DNA from: a virus
Virus record (IMG/VR): IMGVR_UViG_3300032805_000015
Coordinates: 1 to 28,584 of that record
Strand: one strand, 5' to 3'
DNA length: 28,584 bases
Shown: positions 13,293-20,068 of the stretch, piece after piece
Layout of the letters: each line of letters opens with the position of its first letter
Numbering within the stretch: the first letter of the stretch is position 1
Made by a program: the position numbers and the translations under genes
The notes under the pieces: model-generated
What the model was told of the DNA's origin: nothing
Databases searched by the model: none
What the model saw: the letters and a program-made list of their open reading frames with translations, nothing else

Positions 13293-13734
13293 TCTGGTTC
13301 CCATCGAGGGTCTCGAAGAGGTCCAGCAGATGCTGGCGGGTGCCCCGCGCGTCATCGTGGGGACGGCGTTTGCGCGGGCGCTGAAGGCGGGCGCCACGGT
13401 GATCGAAGAGGCCCTGGTCGCGCGCACGCCCGTGCGCGAAATCCGATCCGGCGGCGATATTGACGAACCCGCGCTGATCGAGAATCTGAAGGTGGACATC
13501 ACCCTCGACGCCGATCTCCGCGGCGGCACGGCCGAGATCGGCTTCGGCAAAGCGGGCTACGTGGCGAATTTGGTCGAGTACGGCCACCGCATGGTGAGTC
13601 ACGAAGGCAAACAACTCGGGAGCGTCCAGCCGCACCCTTTCATGCGACCCGCAGCCGAGCTATCGGCGGATGCGGCGATAGAGGCCTTCGGCGACACGCT
13701 CGTGGAAACGCTGCGGGGTCAACTGTTGGATTAG
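13282..13734 (+). CDS. HK97 gp10-like tail component
   Basis: A 150-residue protein of the HK97 gp10 type found between neck and tape measure genes. Features: N-terminal helix (LEEVQQMLAGAPRVIVGTAFARALKAGATVIEEALVARTPVR), the polar loop with beta strands GTAEIGFGKAGYVANLVEYGHRM, and the PHPFMRPAAELSADAAIEAF closing motif ('P-x-P-F-M-R-P-A'), which is diagnostic. The ATG at 13282 overlaps the ASCH gene by 11 bases; the frame is open further back, but the family starts here. Role: minor tail or head-tail joining component. Confidence 0.85.
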   Translation: MANDLVPIEGLEEVQQMLAGAPRVIVGTAFARALKAGATVIEEALVARTPVREIRSGGDIDEPALIENLKVDITLDADLRGGTAEIGFGKAGYVANLVEYGHRMVSHEGKQLGSVQPHPFMRPAAELSADAAIEAFGDTLVETLRGQLLD

Positions 13735-13789
13735 GATATGTGCCTTTGGGCTATTGAGAGGAAGCCGCTGCGACAGGCACTATGTTGAC

Positions 13790-14275
13790 ATGAAGCCTCT
13801 CCTCTGCTGCGCGGCTATCGTGGTTCTGATGCTTGTTTTCTGTGGCTGTGACCGGGACCGGGAAAAGCTTATGGAGATCCGGCACGAGTCGAGAATGAGC
13901 AGTAGCCTGAGGCTTGAGAATGACGAGCTGCGGCTGAAAAATGACCAAACCGCGAACGAGATCGCTGAACTGGAGCACAGGCGCAAGGACCTCCGCAAAA
14001 TCGCGGTCGATGAGGCGATCATCCGGGAGGACTACCTGGCCAACGATGTTGCCCGGCGCATCTACGAACTGAGGAACAACACTGCGGTGCGGAAGCAAAT
14101 CGATGCACTAGATGAAGGTCTCGACGAGATGGTTGAGCGCTGCGGCTTGGGCGGCTTGGACAAGGGCGGCATCAAGACCATGCAGGATTTGGAAACGCGC
14201 TGCAGTGACCTGAACGCCGCAGCGAAACAGATCGAAGCGATCTGGCTGTCCACACAACCCGTGGCTGAACGCTGA
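13790..14275 (+). CDS. Lipoprotein-like coiled-coil protein, 161 aa
   Basis: N-terminus MKPLLCCAAIVVLMLVFCGC is a signal sequence ending in FCGC, with Cys20 as the likely lipidated residue, although the lipobox is imperfect (Phe at -3). The mature part is a long charged helix (HESRMSSSLRLENDELRLKNDQTANEIAELEHRR) with heptad character, then a helical region with two more Cys. An exported lipoprotein between the gp10-like and tape measure genes is not part of a standard tail; it may act at the envelope in superinfection exclusion, as many prophage lipoproteins do. No strong ribosome site; a TTG at 13754 is an alternative start. The stop (TGA) lies in the first heptamer of the following array. 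Confidence 0.6.
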   Translation: MKPLLCCAAIVVLMLVFCGCDRDREKLMEIRHESRMSSSLRLENDELRLKNDQTANEIAELEHRRKDLRKIAVDEAIIREDYLANDVARRIYELRNNTAVRKQIDALDEGLDEMVERCGLGGLDKGGIKTMQDLETRCSDLNAAAKQIEAIWLSTQPVAER

Positions 14276-14376
14276 CACCTAGCACCTAGCACCTGAAACC
14301 TGTCTTTCCGCTGACACCTAGCACCTAACACCTGAAACCTGTTTTTCCCTAGCACCTAACACCTGGAACCTCTCTT
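14272..14376 (+). repeat. Heptamer array E, three blocks before tape measure gene
   Basis: The longest array. Block 1 (14272-14310): CTGACAC, CTAGCAC, CTAGCAC, CTGAAAC, then CTGTCTTTCCG. Block 2 (14311-14348): CTGACAC, CTAGCAC, CTAACAC, CTGAAAC, then CTGTTTTTCC. Block 3 (14349-14376): CTAGCAC, CTAACAC, CTGGAAC, then CTCTCTT and the tape measure ATG. So the array has a higher-order 38-39 base period: heptamers plus a pyrimidine tail. The first unit holds the lipoprotein stop codon. There is no Shine-Dalgarno before the ATG. Confidence 0.92.
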
Positions 14377-17112
14377 ATGGCCCGCAAAGCCGGCGTCATC
14401 ACCATCAATCTGAACGCGGGTACGGCGCAGTTCTTCGCCGACATGGACCGCGCGAACGCCAAGATCCGCGAATTCGGAACGGGTCATGTCACCGAGGCGC
14501 GCGCGACCGCCGCGGCGATGAAGACGCTCGAGGGGAACCTACTCAGCAACACGCGTGCGGCCGATAAGTTCCTGGAATCGGTGCTCGGGATGGGGCCGGT
14601 GATGCAGGCGGCATTTCCGATCATAGGCGGGATCGCCTTCGGCGGGATGCTCGTCGATATCGGGAAAAAAGCGTATGAGTTCTGGAAAGGCATGCAGGAA
14701 GGCCCCAAGAAAATCGCTATTGCTTTCCGGGAACTCAACGCGCCGCTACGCCTGACCAACGACGAGCTGGCCCTCTCGAATGCGCGCCTGGCGAACGATA
14801 TCGCGCAGCTCGAGGGAAAGCGGCAGAACAATCTCGCCGTGGCGCTCGCCGAGGCCGTGGTGCAGGCAGATAAACTGGCCGATTCTCTGGACAAGGATCT
14901 TAGCGGTTTGGACAAGCTGCTCGAGCAGCAAAAGGTGGGATTTTGGGAGCAGCTTTTTGGCAAAGCGGGCACATCAGACCTAAAGGAAGAAATTGGCGAC
15001 TTTCGGGAGCGAATCGCCGACATCACTGCGGAGGGGAATGAAAAGATACGCCGGGCGACGGATCTGAAGGCGAAGGATGCCGCGCAGCTCGAATTGAACA
15101 CGAAACTGCAGAAGGCCTATGGCGACGAGCTGGCCAAAGTGAACCAGCACATCAAAGAGGCGCAGGACCTGGCCAAGCCGCGTACGGTGGAAACCTACGG
15201 ATATGCGCAGGGGCCGGTGATGCGCACGACGGTGGGTGCAGATGAGAGCGCGCGCCTCAAGATGCTGGAGAGTATGCGTATCCGGCTTCAATATGAGTCC
15301 GCCGGGATCGATTTGAGCGCGACTCAGGGCAATTTGGCGGCGCGCAAAACGGCTCTCCAGGAAAGCGCCGCCGCCGCCGTAGAGCGGCCATTCGAAGACC
15401 GGATGAACGCGATTCGCGCCCAGATCGACGCCGTGAACGAAAAGATGAAGGCCATCGGCCAGCCCGAAGCGGCGCAGATCATGGCCAAAGCCTTCGGCGA
15501 CGCGGAAAAGGCGATCACCGAGGTGAATAAAACCCTCGAGCATCACCAGACGCAGTTGACCGGTGCGCAAAAGGCGCAGATCACCGCAGCCGAGCAGACG
15601 CTGGCCACCGCCGAGGCCGAGGCGCAGTGGCGCACGCGCCTGGCCGCGTCTACGACGGCGATCAACGATCGCATTGCTTCCACGAATTTGCTCACAGCGG
15701 CGATCGGCAAGGGCTACGAAGCCGTGCGTGCGGCGAATGTGGAGTCGCGCCTGATGGAATTCACGGCGCAATATGGTGCAGATTGGGCGCGCACACCAGA
15801 GCACAATGCGGAAATCGCCCAGCTCCGCTCCCGCTACCAAGCCGAGTTCGACGCCAAGCACGGGGAGCAACAGGCGCAGGCGATTGCCCATTTGCACGAG
15901 CAGATTGACCTTGAGCACGCGCTTGCGGCGGCGCAGGCGCAGGGCGCGGAAGCGGTCCGCCAGGCCGCGCTTGCCGAACGTCTGCGCCAGCTCGGCATCG
16001 CCGGTGCGAGCCGTGAGCAGTTGGCGGTCGAGAAGGAGCTGGCCGAAGCGCAGCGCGAAAACGCAGTGGCGGCCGGCATCGCCAAAATTGACGAGCGTAT
16101 CGAAGCGACCGAGCGCCTGACGGCAGCCACGCTCAAGAGCGCGGCAGCGGTGCGTGAGGCAACACTCGCTAATCGTCTGGCCGCGATCGCGCGCGAGGGC
16201 GATGTGGGTGGGCAGCGTGCGGCGGCAGCGACGCGCGAGGCCTCTGCCGATCGGGGCCTGGAGCTGGCCCGCGTGGTGGCGCGCACGGACCGAGTTCGCG
16301 CGATCGATGATGAGATCGCCACGCTCGAAGAAGCTAGAGCCACGCTCGGCGATACCGCCGGCATCGAGACACGTCTGCTCGAGCTGGAGCAGCAGCGGCT
16401 CAAGGCCGCGATCGATGAAACCCTGGCGCTCGGCCGCGCGCGCGATGGCGTGAAGGCGTTCTTCGAGGAAATGCAGATGCAGGCGAAGACCTCGGCCAGC
16501 ATCATCTACGATGCGCTGAACGAGGCGCTCGATCGCACCTCGGCGAACCTGGCGAAGCTCATCACTGGGCAGGGCAAAAAAGGCGATTGGGGCGCGGAGT
16601 TCAAGGAAATCGGTACGCAGATGACGGAATCCACCATCAAGAGCGTCATGCAAAAAGGGCTCGGAGCGTTCGGTGGGGTCTTTGGCATTGGCGGCAAAGC
16701 GGACGGATCGAGCGCCGCAAGCGCGCTGTGGGTGCGTATCGCAGGCGGCGGTGGCGCGCCGTCATTGCCTCTGCCCGGCGCTGGTGGCGGCGGTGGTGAG
16801 GGCGGCGGCGGCACGCCCTGGTTCGCATCACTGTTCAGCGGCTGGATGGCCGGCGGCGGCGATGTGCTTCCGGGGAACATCTACGGCGTCGGCGAAAGCG
16901 GCCCGGAATTTTTCATCCCGTCGTCGAGCGGGCAGATCGTGCCGCGTGCGGCGGTGAGCGGCACTTCGGTTCTGTACCACATCGACGCGCGCGGCGCGGA
17001 CCTTGGCGCCTCGAACCGCATCCGCCAGGCGATCGAAATGTCCCATCGCGTGGCGGTGGCCACGGCAGTGCAAGCCAGCCACGAGCGCGCCCGGCGCGTC
17101 CCAAGCAAGTAG
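14377..17112 (+). CDS. Tape measure protein
   Basis: The 911-residue protein that sets tail length and is ejected ahead of the DNA. The start (KAGVITINLNAGTAQFFADMDRANAKIREFG) is the usual 'tape measure N-terminal' pattern. A hydrophobic stretch lies at about residues 68-92 (LGMGPVMQAAFPIIGGIAFGGMLVDIG). Long Ala/Glu/Arg helices fill residues 110-690, including three repeats centred near residues 450, 527 and 592. A Gly-rich linker follows at about 785-815, and the C-terminal GGGDVLPGNIYGVGESGPEFFIP motif (about 828-850) is diagnostic. At about 0.15 nm per residue it predicts a tail near 130-140 nm, a long siphovirus-type tail. No Shine-Dalgarno; a pyrimidine tract from the array precedes the ATG. 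Confidence 0.95.
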   Translation: MARKAGVITINLNAGTAQFFADMDRANAKIREFGTGHVTEARATAAAMKTLEGNLLSNTRAADKFLESVLGMGPVMQAAFPIIGGIAFGGMLVDIGKKAYEFWKGMQEGPKKIAIAFRELNAPLRLTNDELALSNARLANDIAQLEGKRQNNLAVALAEAVVQADKLADSLDKDLSGLDKLLEQQKVGFWEQLFGKAGTSDLKEEIGDFRERIADITAEGNEKIRRATDLKAKDAAQLELNTKLQKAYGDELAKVNQHIKEAQDLAKPRTVETYGYAQGPVMRTTVGADESARLKMLESMRIRLQYESAGIDLSATQGNLAARKTALQESAAAAVERPFEDRMNAIRAQIDAVNEKMKAIGQPEAAQIMAKAFGDAEKAITEVNKTLEHHQTQLTGAQKAQITAAEQTLATAEAEAQWRTRLAASTTAINDRIASTNLLTAAIGKGYEAVRAANVESRLMEFTAQYGADWARTPEHNAEIAQLRSRYQAEFDAKHGEQQAQAIAHLHEQIDLEHALAAAQAQGAEAVRQAALAERLRQLGIAGASREQLAVEKELAEAQRENAVAAGIAKIDERIEATERLTAATLKSAAAVREATLANRLAAIAREGDVGGQRAAAATREASADRGLELARVVARTDRVRAIDDEIATLEEARATLGDTAGIETRLLELEQQRLKAAIDETLALGRARDGVKAFFEEMQMQAKTSASIIYDALNEALDRTSANLAKLITGQGKKGDWGAEFKEIGTQMTESTIKSVMQKGLGAFGGVFGIGGKADGSSAASALWVRIAGGGGAPSLPLPGAGGGGGEGGGGTPWFASLFSGWMAGGGDVLPGNIYGVGESGPEFFIPSSSGQIVPRAAVSGTSVLYHIDARGADLGASNRIRQAIEMSHRVAVATAVQASHERARRVPSK

Positions 17113-17116
17113 TTAC

Positions 17117-17129
17117 CTAACATCTGATG
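17117..17129 (+). repeat. Heptamer remnant F
   Basis: The 14-base gap between the tape measure stop and the next ATG reads TTACCTAACATCTG. CTAACAT plus CTGATGT are two degenerate units; the second contains the ATG at 17127. It looks like a short or decayed copy of the arrays found at neighbouring junctions. Confidence 0.5.
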
Positions 17130-17708
17130 TCCACTTTCAACGGCTGGAACATCATCTCGATGCCTGCCTCGCCCGCTCCGGATGCCATTGAGTGGCAGAT
17201 GGAGGATGTGGTCGGCGCGAATCGCAGCCCGTTCAGCTTGCAGCAGCAAATCTACGATTGGGGCGCAGCGATTCTGCGGGCCTCGCTCTCGTTCCCGCTG
17301 ATGCCCAACGCGCAAGCGCAGGCCTGGATCGCGTTTCTCATGGCTGCGCAGGGCATCGGCAACATTTTCAGCTTCGGCGATCCGGTGAATACGGGGCCGC
17401 AGAATCCATCCGCGACGGCCGGGTCGGTGAGCGGCTCCGGACAAAGCGGCTTTACGTTGGTCACCAGCTCGAGCGGCCTGACGCCCGGTGATTGGTTCTC
17501 GCTCGGTCTGCGCCTCTATCGCGTGACATCGGTTGCGGGCGGCACGCTCGGCATCTGGCCGAATATCCGCGAGAGTCCTGCGGACGGCACGAATCTGGTC
17601 ATCACGAATACCTCGGGTCTGTTCCGGTTAACGAAGAACACGCGCAGCGTGCACATGGACAAGCACCGCCATCACAAGATCGTTTTCGAAATCGAAGAAG
17701 CCATCTGA
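17127..17708 (+). CDS. Distal tail protein, lambda M / GTA Orf12-like position
   Basis: A 193-residue protein directly after the tape measure. The N-terminal half (FNGWNIISMPASPAPDAIEWQMEDVVGANRSPFSLQQQIYDWG) and the central FPLMPNAQAQAWIAFLMAAQGIGNIFSFGDPV fit distal tail proteins. The C-terminal half carries GDWFSLGLRLYRVTSVAGGTLGIWPNIRESPADGTNLVITNTSGLFRL, a beta module common in this position. It ends with a His-rich stretch (HMDKHRHHK). By position and shape it forms part of the ring that ends the tube. No clear ribosome site. Confidence 0.7.
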   Translation: MSTFNGWNIISMPASPAPDAIEWQMEDVVGANRSPFSLQQQIYDWGAAILRASLSFPLMPNAQAQAWIAFLMAAQGIGNIFSFGDPVNTGPQNPSATAGSVSGSGQSGFTLVTSSSGLTPGDWFSLGLRLYRVTSVAGGTLGIWPNIRESPADGTNLVITNTSGLFRLTKNTRSVHMDKHRHHKIVFEIEEAI

Positions 17709-17718
17709 CCTCCGTTCG

Positions 17719-17744
17719 CTAGCACCTAAGCACCTGGAACTTCT
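17719..17744 (+). repeat. Heptamer array G
   Basis: CTAGCAC, an 8-base variant CTAAGCAC, and CTGGAAC, then TTCT and the TTG start codon of the next gene at 17745. The insertion of one base breaks the strict period. Again no Shine-Dalgarno is present. Confidence 0.8.
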
Positions 17745-18326
17745 TTGCCGCGCCCCAACGTTTCCACCGCGATGCTCGCCGCGCTCGCTGGCTCCGAGCT
17801 TCAGTGCGCCTTTTTCGTTGCAGCGAATTTTGCGAGCGGCCCGGTCTACATGTGGACCGGGTTCGGGCCGATCACCTGGAACGGGCAAACGTGGATCGGC
17901 ACGGGCTCGCTCGGCTCGGTTTCACCGATCGATGAAGCATCCACCGTGGAGGCGAAGGGCCTCACGCTCACGCTGAGCGGTATCGATTCGTCGCTGCTCG
18001 GCGACGTGATGAGTGAGTTCGCGCTCGGCCTGCCCGTCACCGTTTATCTCGGTCTGTTCAATGCCGGCGTCCTGATCGCGAGCCCGATCACCTCATGGGC
18101 GGGGCGCATGGATCAGCCGCTCATCGAGGTAGACGGCAAGCTCGCCACGATTTCGATCAATTGCGAAAGTCGGCTACTGGACATGAACACGGCCGTCGAT
18201 CGCCGCTACACGGCGGACGATCAGCAGCGCGACTGGCCCGGTGATCTCGGCTTCAATTTCGTGAACGCGATTCAGGAGATGACGCTGTACTGGGGTACGG
18301 CGCCGACGACTTCAGGGACGATCTGA
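17745..18326 (+). CDS. Tail protein, DUF2163-like (GTA Orf13 type)
   Basis: A 193-residue protein matching the N-terminal half of DUF2163 tail proteins of gene transfer agents and siphoviruses. Visible features: SELQCAFFVAANFASGPVYMWTGFGPITWNGQTWIGTGSLGSVS, then TVEAKGLTLTLSGIDSSLLGDVM, WAGRMDQPLIEVDGKLATISINCESRLLDMNTAVDRRYTADDQQRDWPGDLGFNFVNAIQEMTLYWG. The 'R-R-Y-T-x-x-D-Q-Q-x-x-x-P-G-D-x-G-F' region is typical. The TTG start is unusual but is the first start in frame and sits right after a heptamer array. Role: baseplate/tail-tip hub component. Confidence 0.75.
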   Translation: MPRPNVSTAMLAALAGSELQCAFFVAANFASGPVYMWTGFGPITWNGQTWIGTGSLGSVSPIDEASTVEAKGLTLTLSGIDSSLLGDVMSEFALGLPVTVYLGLFNAGVLIASPITSWAGRMDQPLIEVDGKLATISINCESRLLDMNTAVDRRYTADDQQRDWPGDLGFNFVNAIQEMTLYWGTAPTTSGTI

Positions 18327-18344
18327 CCATCTCTCGGGGGATCT

Positions 18345-19292
18345 ATGCCACGGATGACTGCGCAGGAAGTGAGCGGATGGTCCAGCGACATGACGCTGGA
18401 CGAAAAGTGCGCCTGGATGCGCGAGGAGCAGGCCAGAAAGCGCCGCAAGCCGCAAGTTCGGAAAACAAACAAGCTGTTCAATCCATACGGGGGACTCAAG
18501 CAAATGGCAACGGCAGCACTGATGCAGGAAGTAGTGCCGGCCGCGGTGTTGGATCCCGCCAGGGCCGCAGCGGATCTTCGGCCCGTATCGCTGGATGTGC
18601 CAATTGGCGTTACGCAGCACGATGAGCTGCGCGAGCCGCGGGCTGAGCCGGTGCGTTGCGGCCTGCCTCGCGTTCACCGGCGGGTACCTTTGCCCTTGCC
18701 TCCCTCGGTGCGCGTGCCGGTGGTTCAGCGCGTGCGCCCGGAACTTTGGGATGGCATTGCCGCAGCGAACGCACGCTCGAGCTGTCGGCGCTGCACCGGA
18801 ATTGGCTTCCGCACCGGGCGCGGCGGCCGCGAGGTTGTCTGTAATTGTGTTCTGCGTGGCGTGTTTCGGGCGTGCCTGCGCCGGTACCGCAATTGCTCGA
18901 TGAAGCTGCCACAGCTTGCGCACGTCAGCTATACGTGCAGTTTTGGACGCGATCGCCGGCGAATGTATGAGCTTAAGAACCAGGATTTCATCGCCGACTT
19001 CTACCTAGTCAGCCGCCGCACGCTGGCGAACGATCCCACGCTCTGGCAGATTTTCGACCTGCATCACCTGCAGGGCCACGATTGGAAAATCTGCTGCCGG
19101 CAGATCAGGATCGACCGCGGCACGTTCTTCCACGCCGTCTACCGCCTCGAGGAGCGGCTTGGCCGGGTCTTTCGCGAGTTGCGTCCTTACGGGCTGTATC
19201 CGCTGGACGAATATTTCGCCGGCTATTTGCGAAAGGATCACGATGACCAGGTATCCGGACTGGCCGGTCAGGTTAGAGCGGTTCCTGCTTGA
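18345..19292 (+). CDS. Zinc-motif and HTH-like protein, possible regulator
   Basis: A 315-residue protein with no tail signature. The ATG has CGGGGGAT upstream. Residues 1-140 are charged and Pro-rich. A zinc-ribbon-like motif follows: C147-x-x-C150 with a G-x-G turn, then C166-x-C168. The last 110 residues (NQDFIADFYLVSRRTL...FDLHHLQGHDWKICCRQIRIDRGTFFHAVYRLEERLGRVFREL...LYPLDEYF) resemble a sigma region-4 or antiterminator-type helix-turn-helix. I have an impression of similar proteins in other prophages, without known function. A role in late gene control is only an idea. It overlaps the next gene by 50 bases. Confidence 0.6.
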   Translation: MPRMTAQEVSGWSSDMTLDEKCAWMREEQARKRRKPQVRKTNKLFNPYGGLKQMATAALMQEVVPAAVLDPARAAADLRPVSLDVPIGVTQHDELREPRAEPVRCGLPRVHRRVPLPLPPSVRVPVVQRVRPELWDGIAAANARSSCRRCTGIGFRTGRGGREVVCNCVLRGVFRACLRRYRNCSMKLPQLAHVSYTCSFGRDRRRMYELKNQDFIADFYLVSRRTLANDPTLWQIFDLHHLQGHDWKICCRQIRIDRGTFFHAVYRLEERLGRVFRELRPYGLYPLDEYFAGYLRKDHDDQVSGLAGQVRAVPA

Positions 19293-19671
19293 GCACGAGG
19301 GCCACCGCTTCCAGTACGGAACCTGGGACTGCGGTCTGTTCGTCGCGGGCGCGATCCGCGCGATGACGGAGACTGATCCCGCCCTGGACGTGCGCGGCCT
19401 GTACGCGTCTCGAACCGAGGTTATGGACCTGATGCGCTTGCATACCGGGACAGCGCGGCTGAGCGGGATGGTTGAAAGGATCGCCACGCGGATGGGGATG
19501 CCGGAGATTCCGGTTTCGTCGGCGTGTCGCGGCGATGTGTTACTGTTGCGGCGTTCGCGTGGAAATTCACTCGCGCTGATGGCGCTGGATGGTCACAGCG
19601 CACTGGTTTTGGGATGGAAAGGCATCCGCAAAATCGCCGAGCCCGCGATCGCCCGCGCCTGGCGAGTGTGA
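19243..19671 (+). CDS. Tail peptidase, NlpC/P60-like (DUF6950 type)
   Basis: A 142-residue protein in the place of lambda K / GTA Orf14. The start ATG at 19243 has AAAGGAT upstream and overlaps the previous gene by 50 bases. The key motif is FQYGTWDCGLFVAGAIRAMT with Cys30 as the candidate nucleophile. CRGDVLLLRR (the GDVLL turn) and DGHSALVLGWKGIRKIAEPAIARAWRV follow; the closing 'A-R-A-W-R' is typical of DUF6950. These proteins are thought to cut peptidoglycan at the tail tip during entry or serve as assembly factors. The His of the catalytic pair is not obvious (His at DGHSAL is the best candidate). Confidence 0.7.
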   Translation: MTRYPDWPVRLERFLLEHEGHRFQYGTWDCGLFVAGAIRAMTETDPALDVRGLYASRTEVMDLMRLHTGTARLSGMVERIATRMGMPEIPVSSACRGDVLLLRRSRGNSLALMALDGHSALVLGWKGIRKIAEPAIARAWRV

Positions 19672-20068
19672 CGGCGACGTTTTCTGCTGCTCTGGCGGAT
19701 ACGAATGCTGCTGCCGGAGTGCTGAAGGACATTCCGTAGCTGATGATGTGAGGACAATCGAGCCCTGTGAGGGCGATGTATATGTGCTCATGTGTGAAAG
19801 TCCGGACTTGACCTTGCATATCGCCCTGTCCGATGCACTCGCGACTGTCAGATTTGAGGCAAGAGCGCACTTCCGGAAGCCAAACTTCAAACTAGGCCCG
19901 ATTCGTTCGTGGCCACCAAGGACCCCCAAATCTCAGCAACGCGGGTTTCCGTCAAGTTTGACTGGAGGTTTACAGTCATAAGAATTAGCTTCCGACCCCC
20001 GGCCGTCGCTCGCCCAGGGCGCGCCAGCCCGCGCGAAACACGAAAATCAGCGAAAATAACAAAAACCC
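19672..20068 (+). other. Long intergenic region before the NACHT gene
   Basis: About 400 bases, large for this tightly packed phage, between the peptidase and the NACHT gene. It is AT-richer at its right end (AAACACGAAAATCAGCGAAAATAAC) and has a promoter-like pair at 19958-19985. A weak open frame starting at 19790 (63 codons, ending at 19981) has no ribosome site and I do not call it. No heptamer array is present, unlike the other large gaps. This is what the left flank of an inserted cargo gene could look like. Confidence 0.5.
19958..19985 (+). promoter_or_regulatory. Candidate sigma-70 promoter for NACHT gene
   Basis: TTGACT (19958-19963), a 16-base spacer and AAGAAT (19980-19985). The -35 matches TTGACA at five of six bases and the -10 matches TATAAT at four of six. 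It lies about 84 bases before the NACHT ATG in a gap without other function, so an own promoter for the cargo gene is plausible. Single promoter matches by eye are weak evidence. Confidence 0.3.

Noticed and set aside
13785-13790. TTGACA as a promoter -35 box
   Set aside because: It overlaps the lipoprotein start codon and there is no acceptable -10 box at 15-19 bases; chance match.
5465-14376. CRISPR array from the short tandem repeats
   Set aside because: Units are 7 bases and directly adjacent, with no spacers of uniform length and no cas genes.
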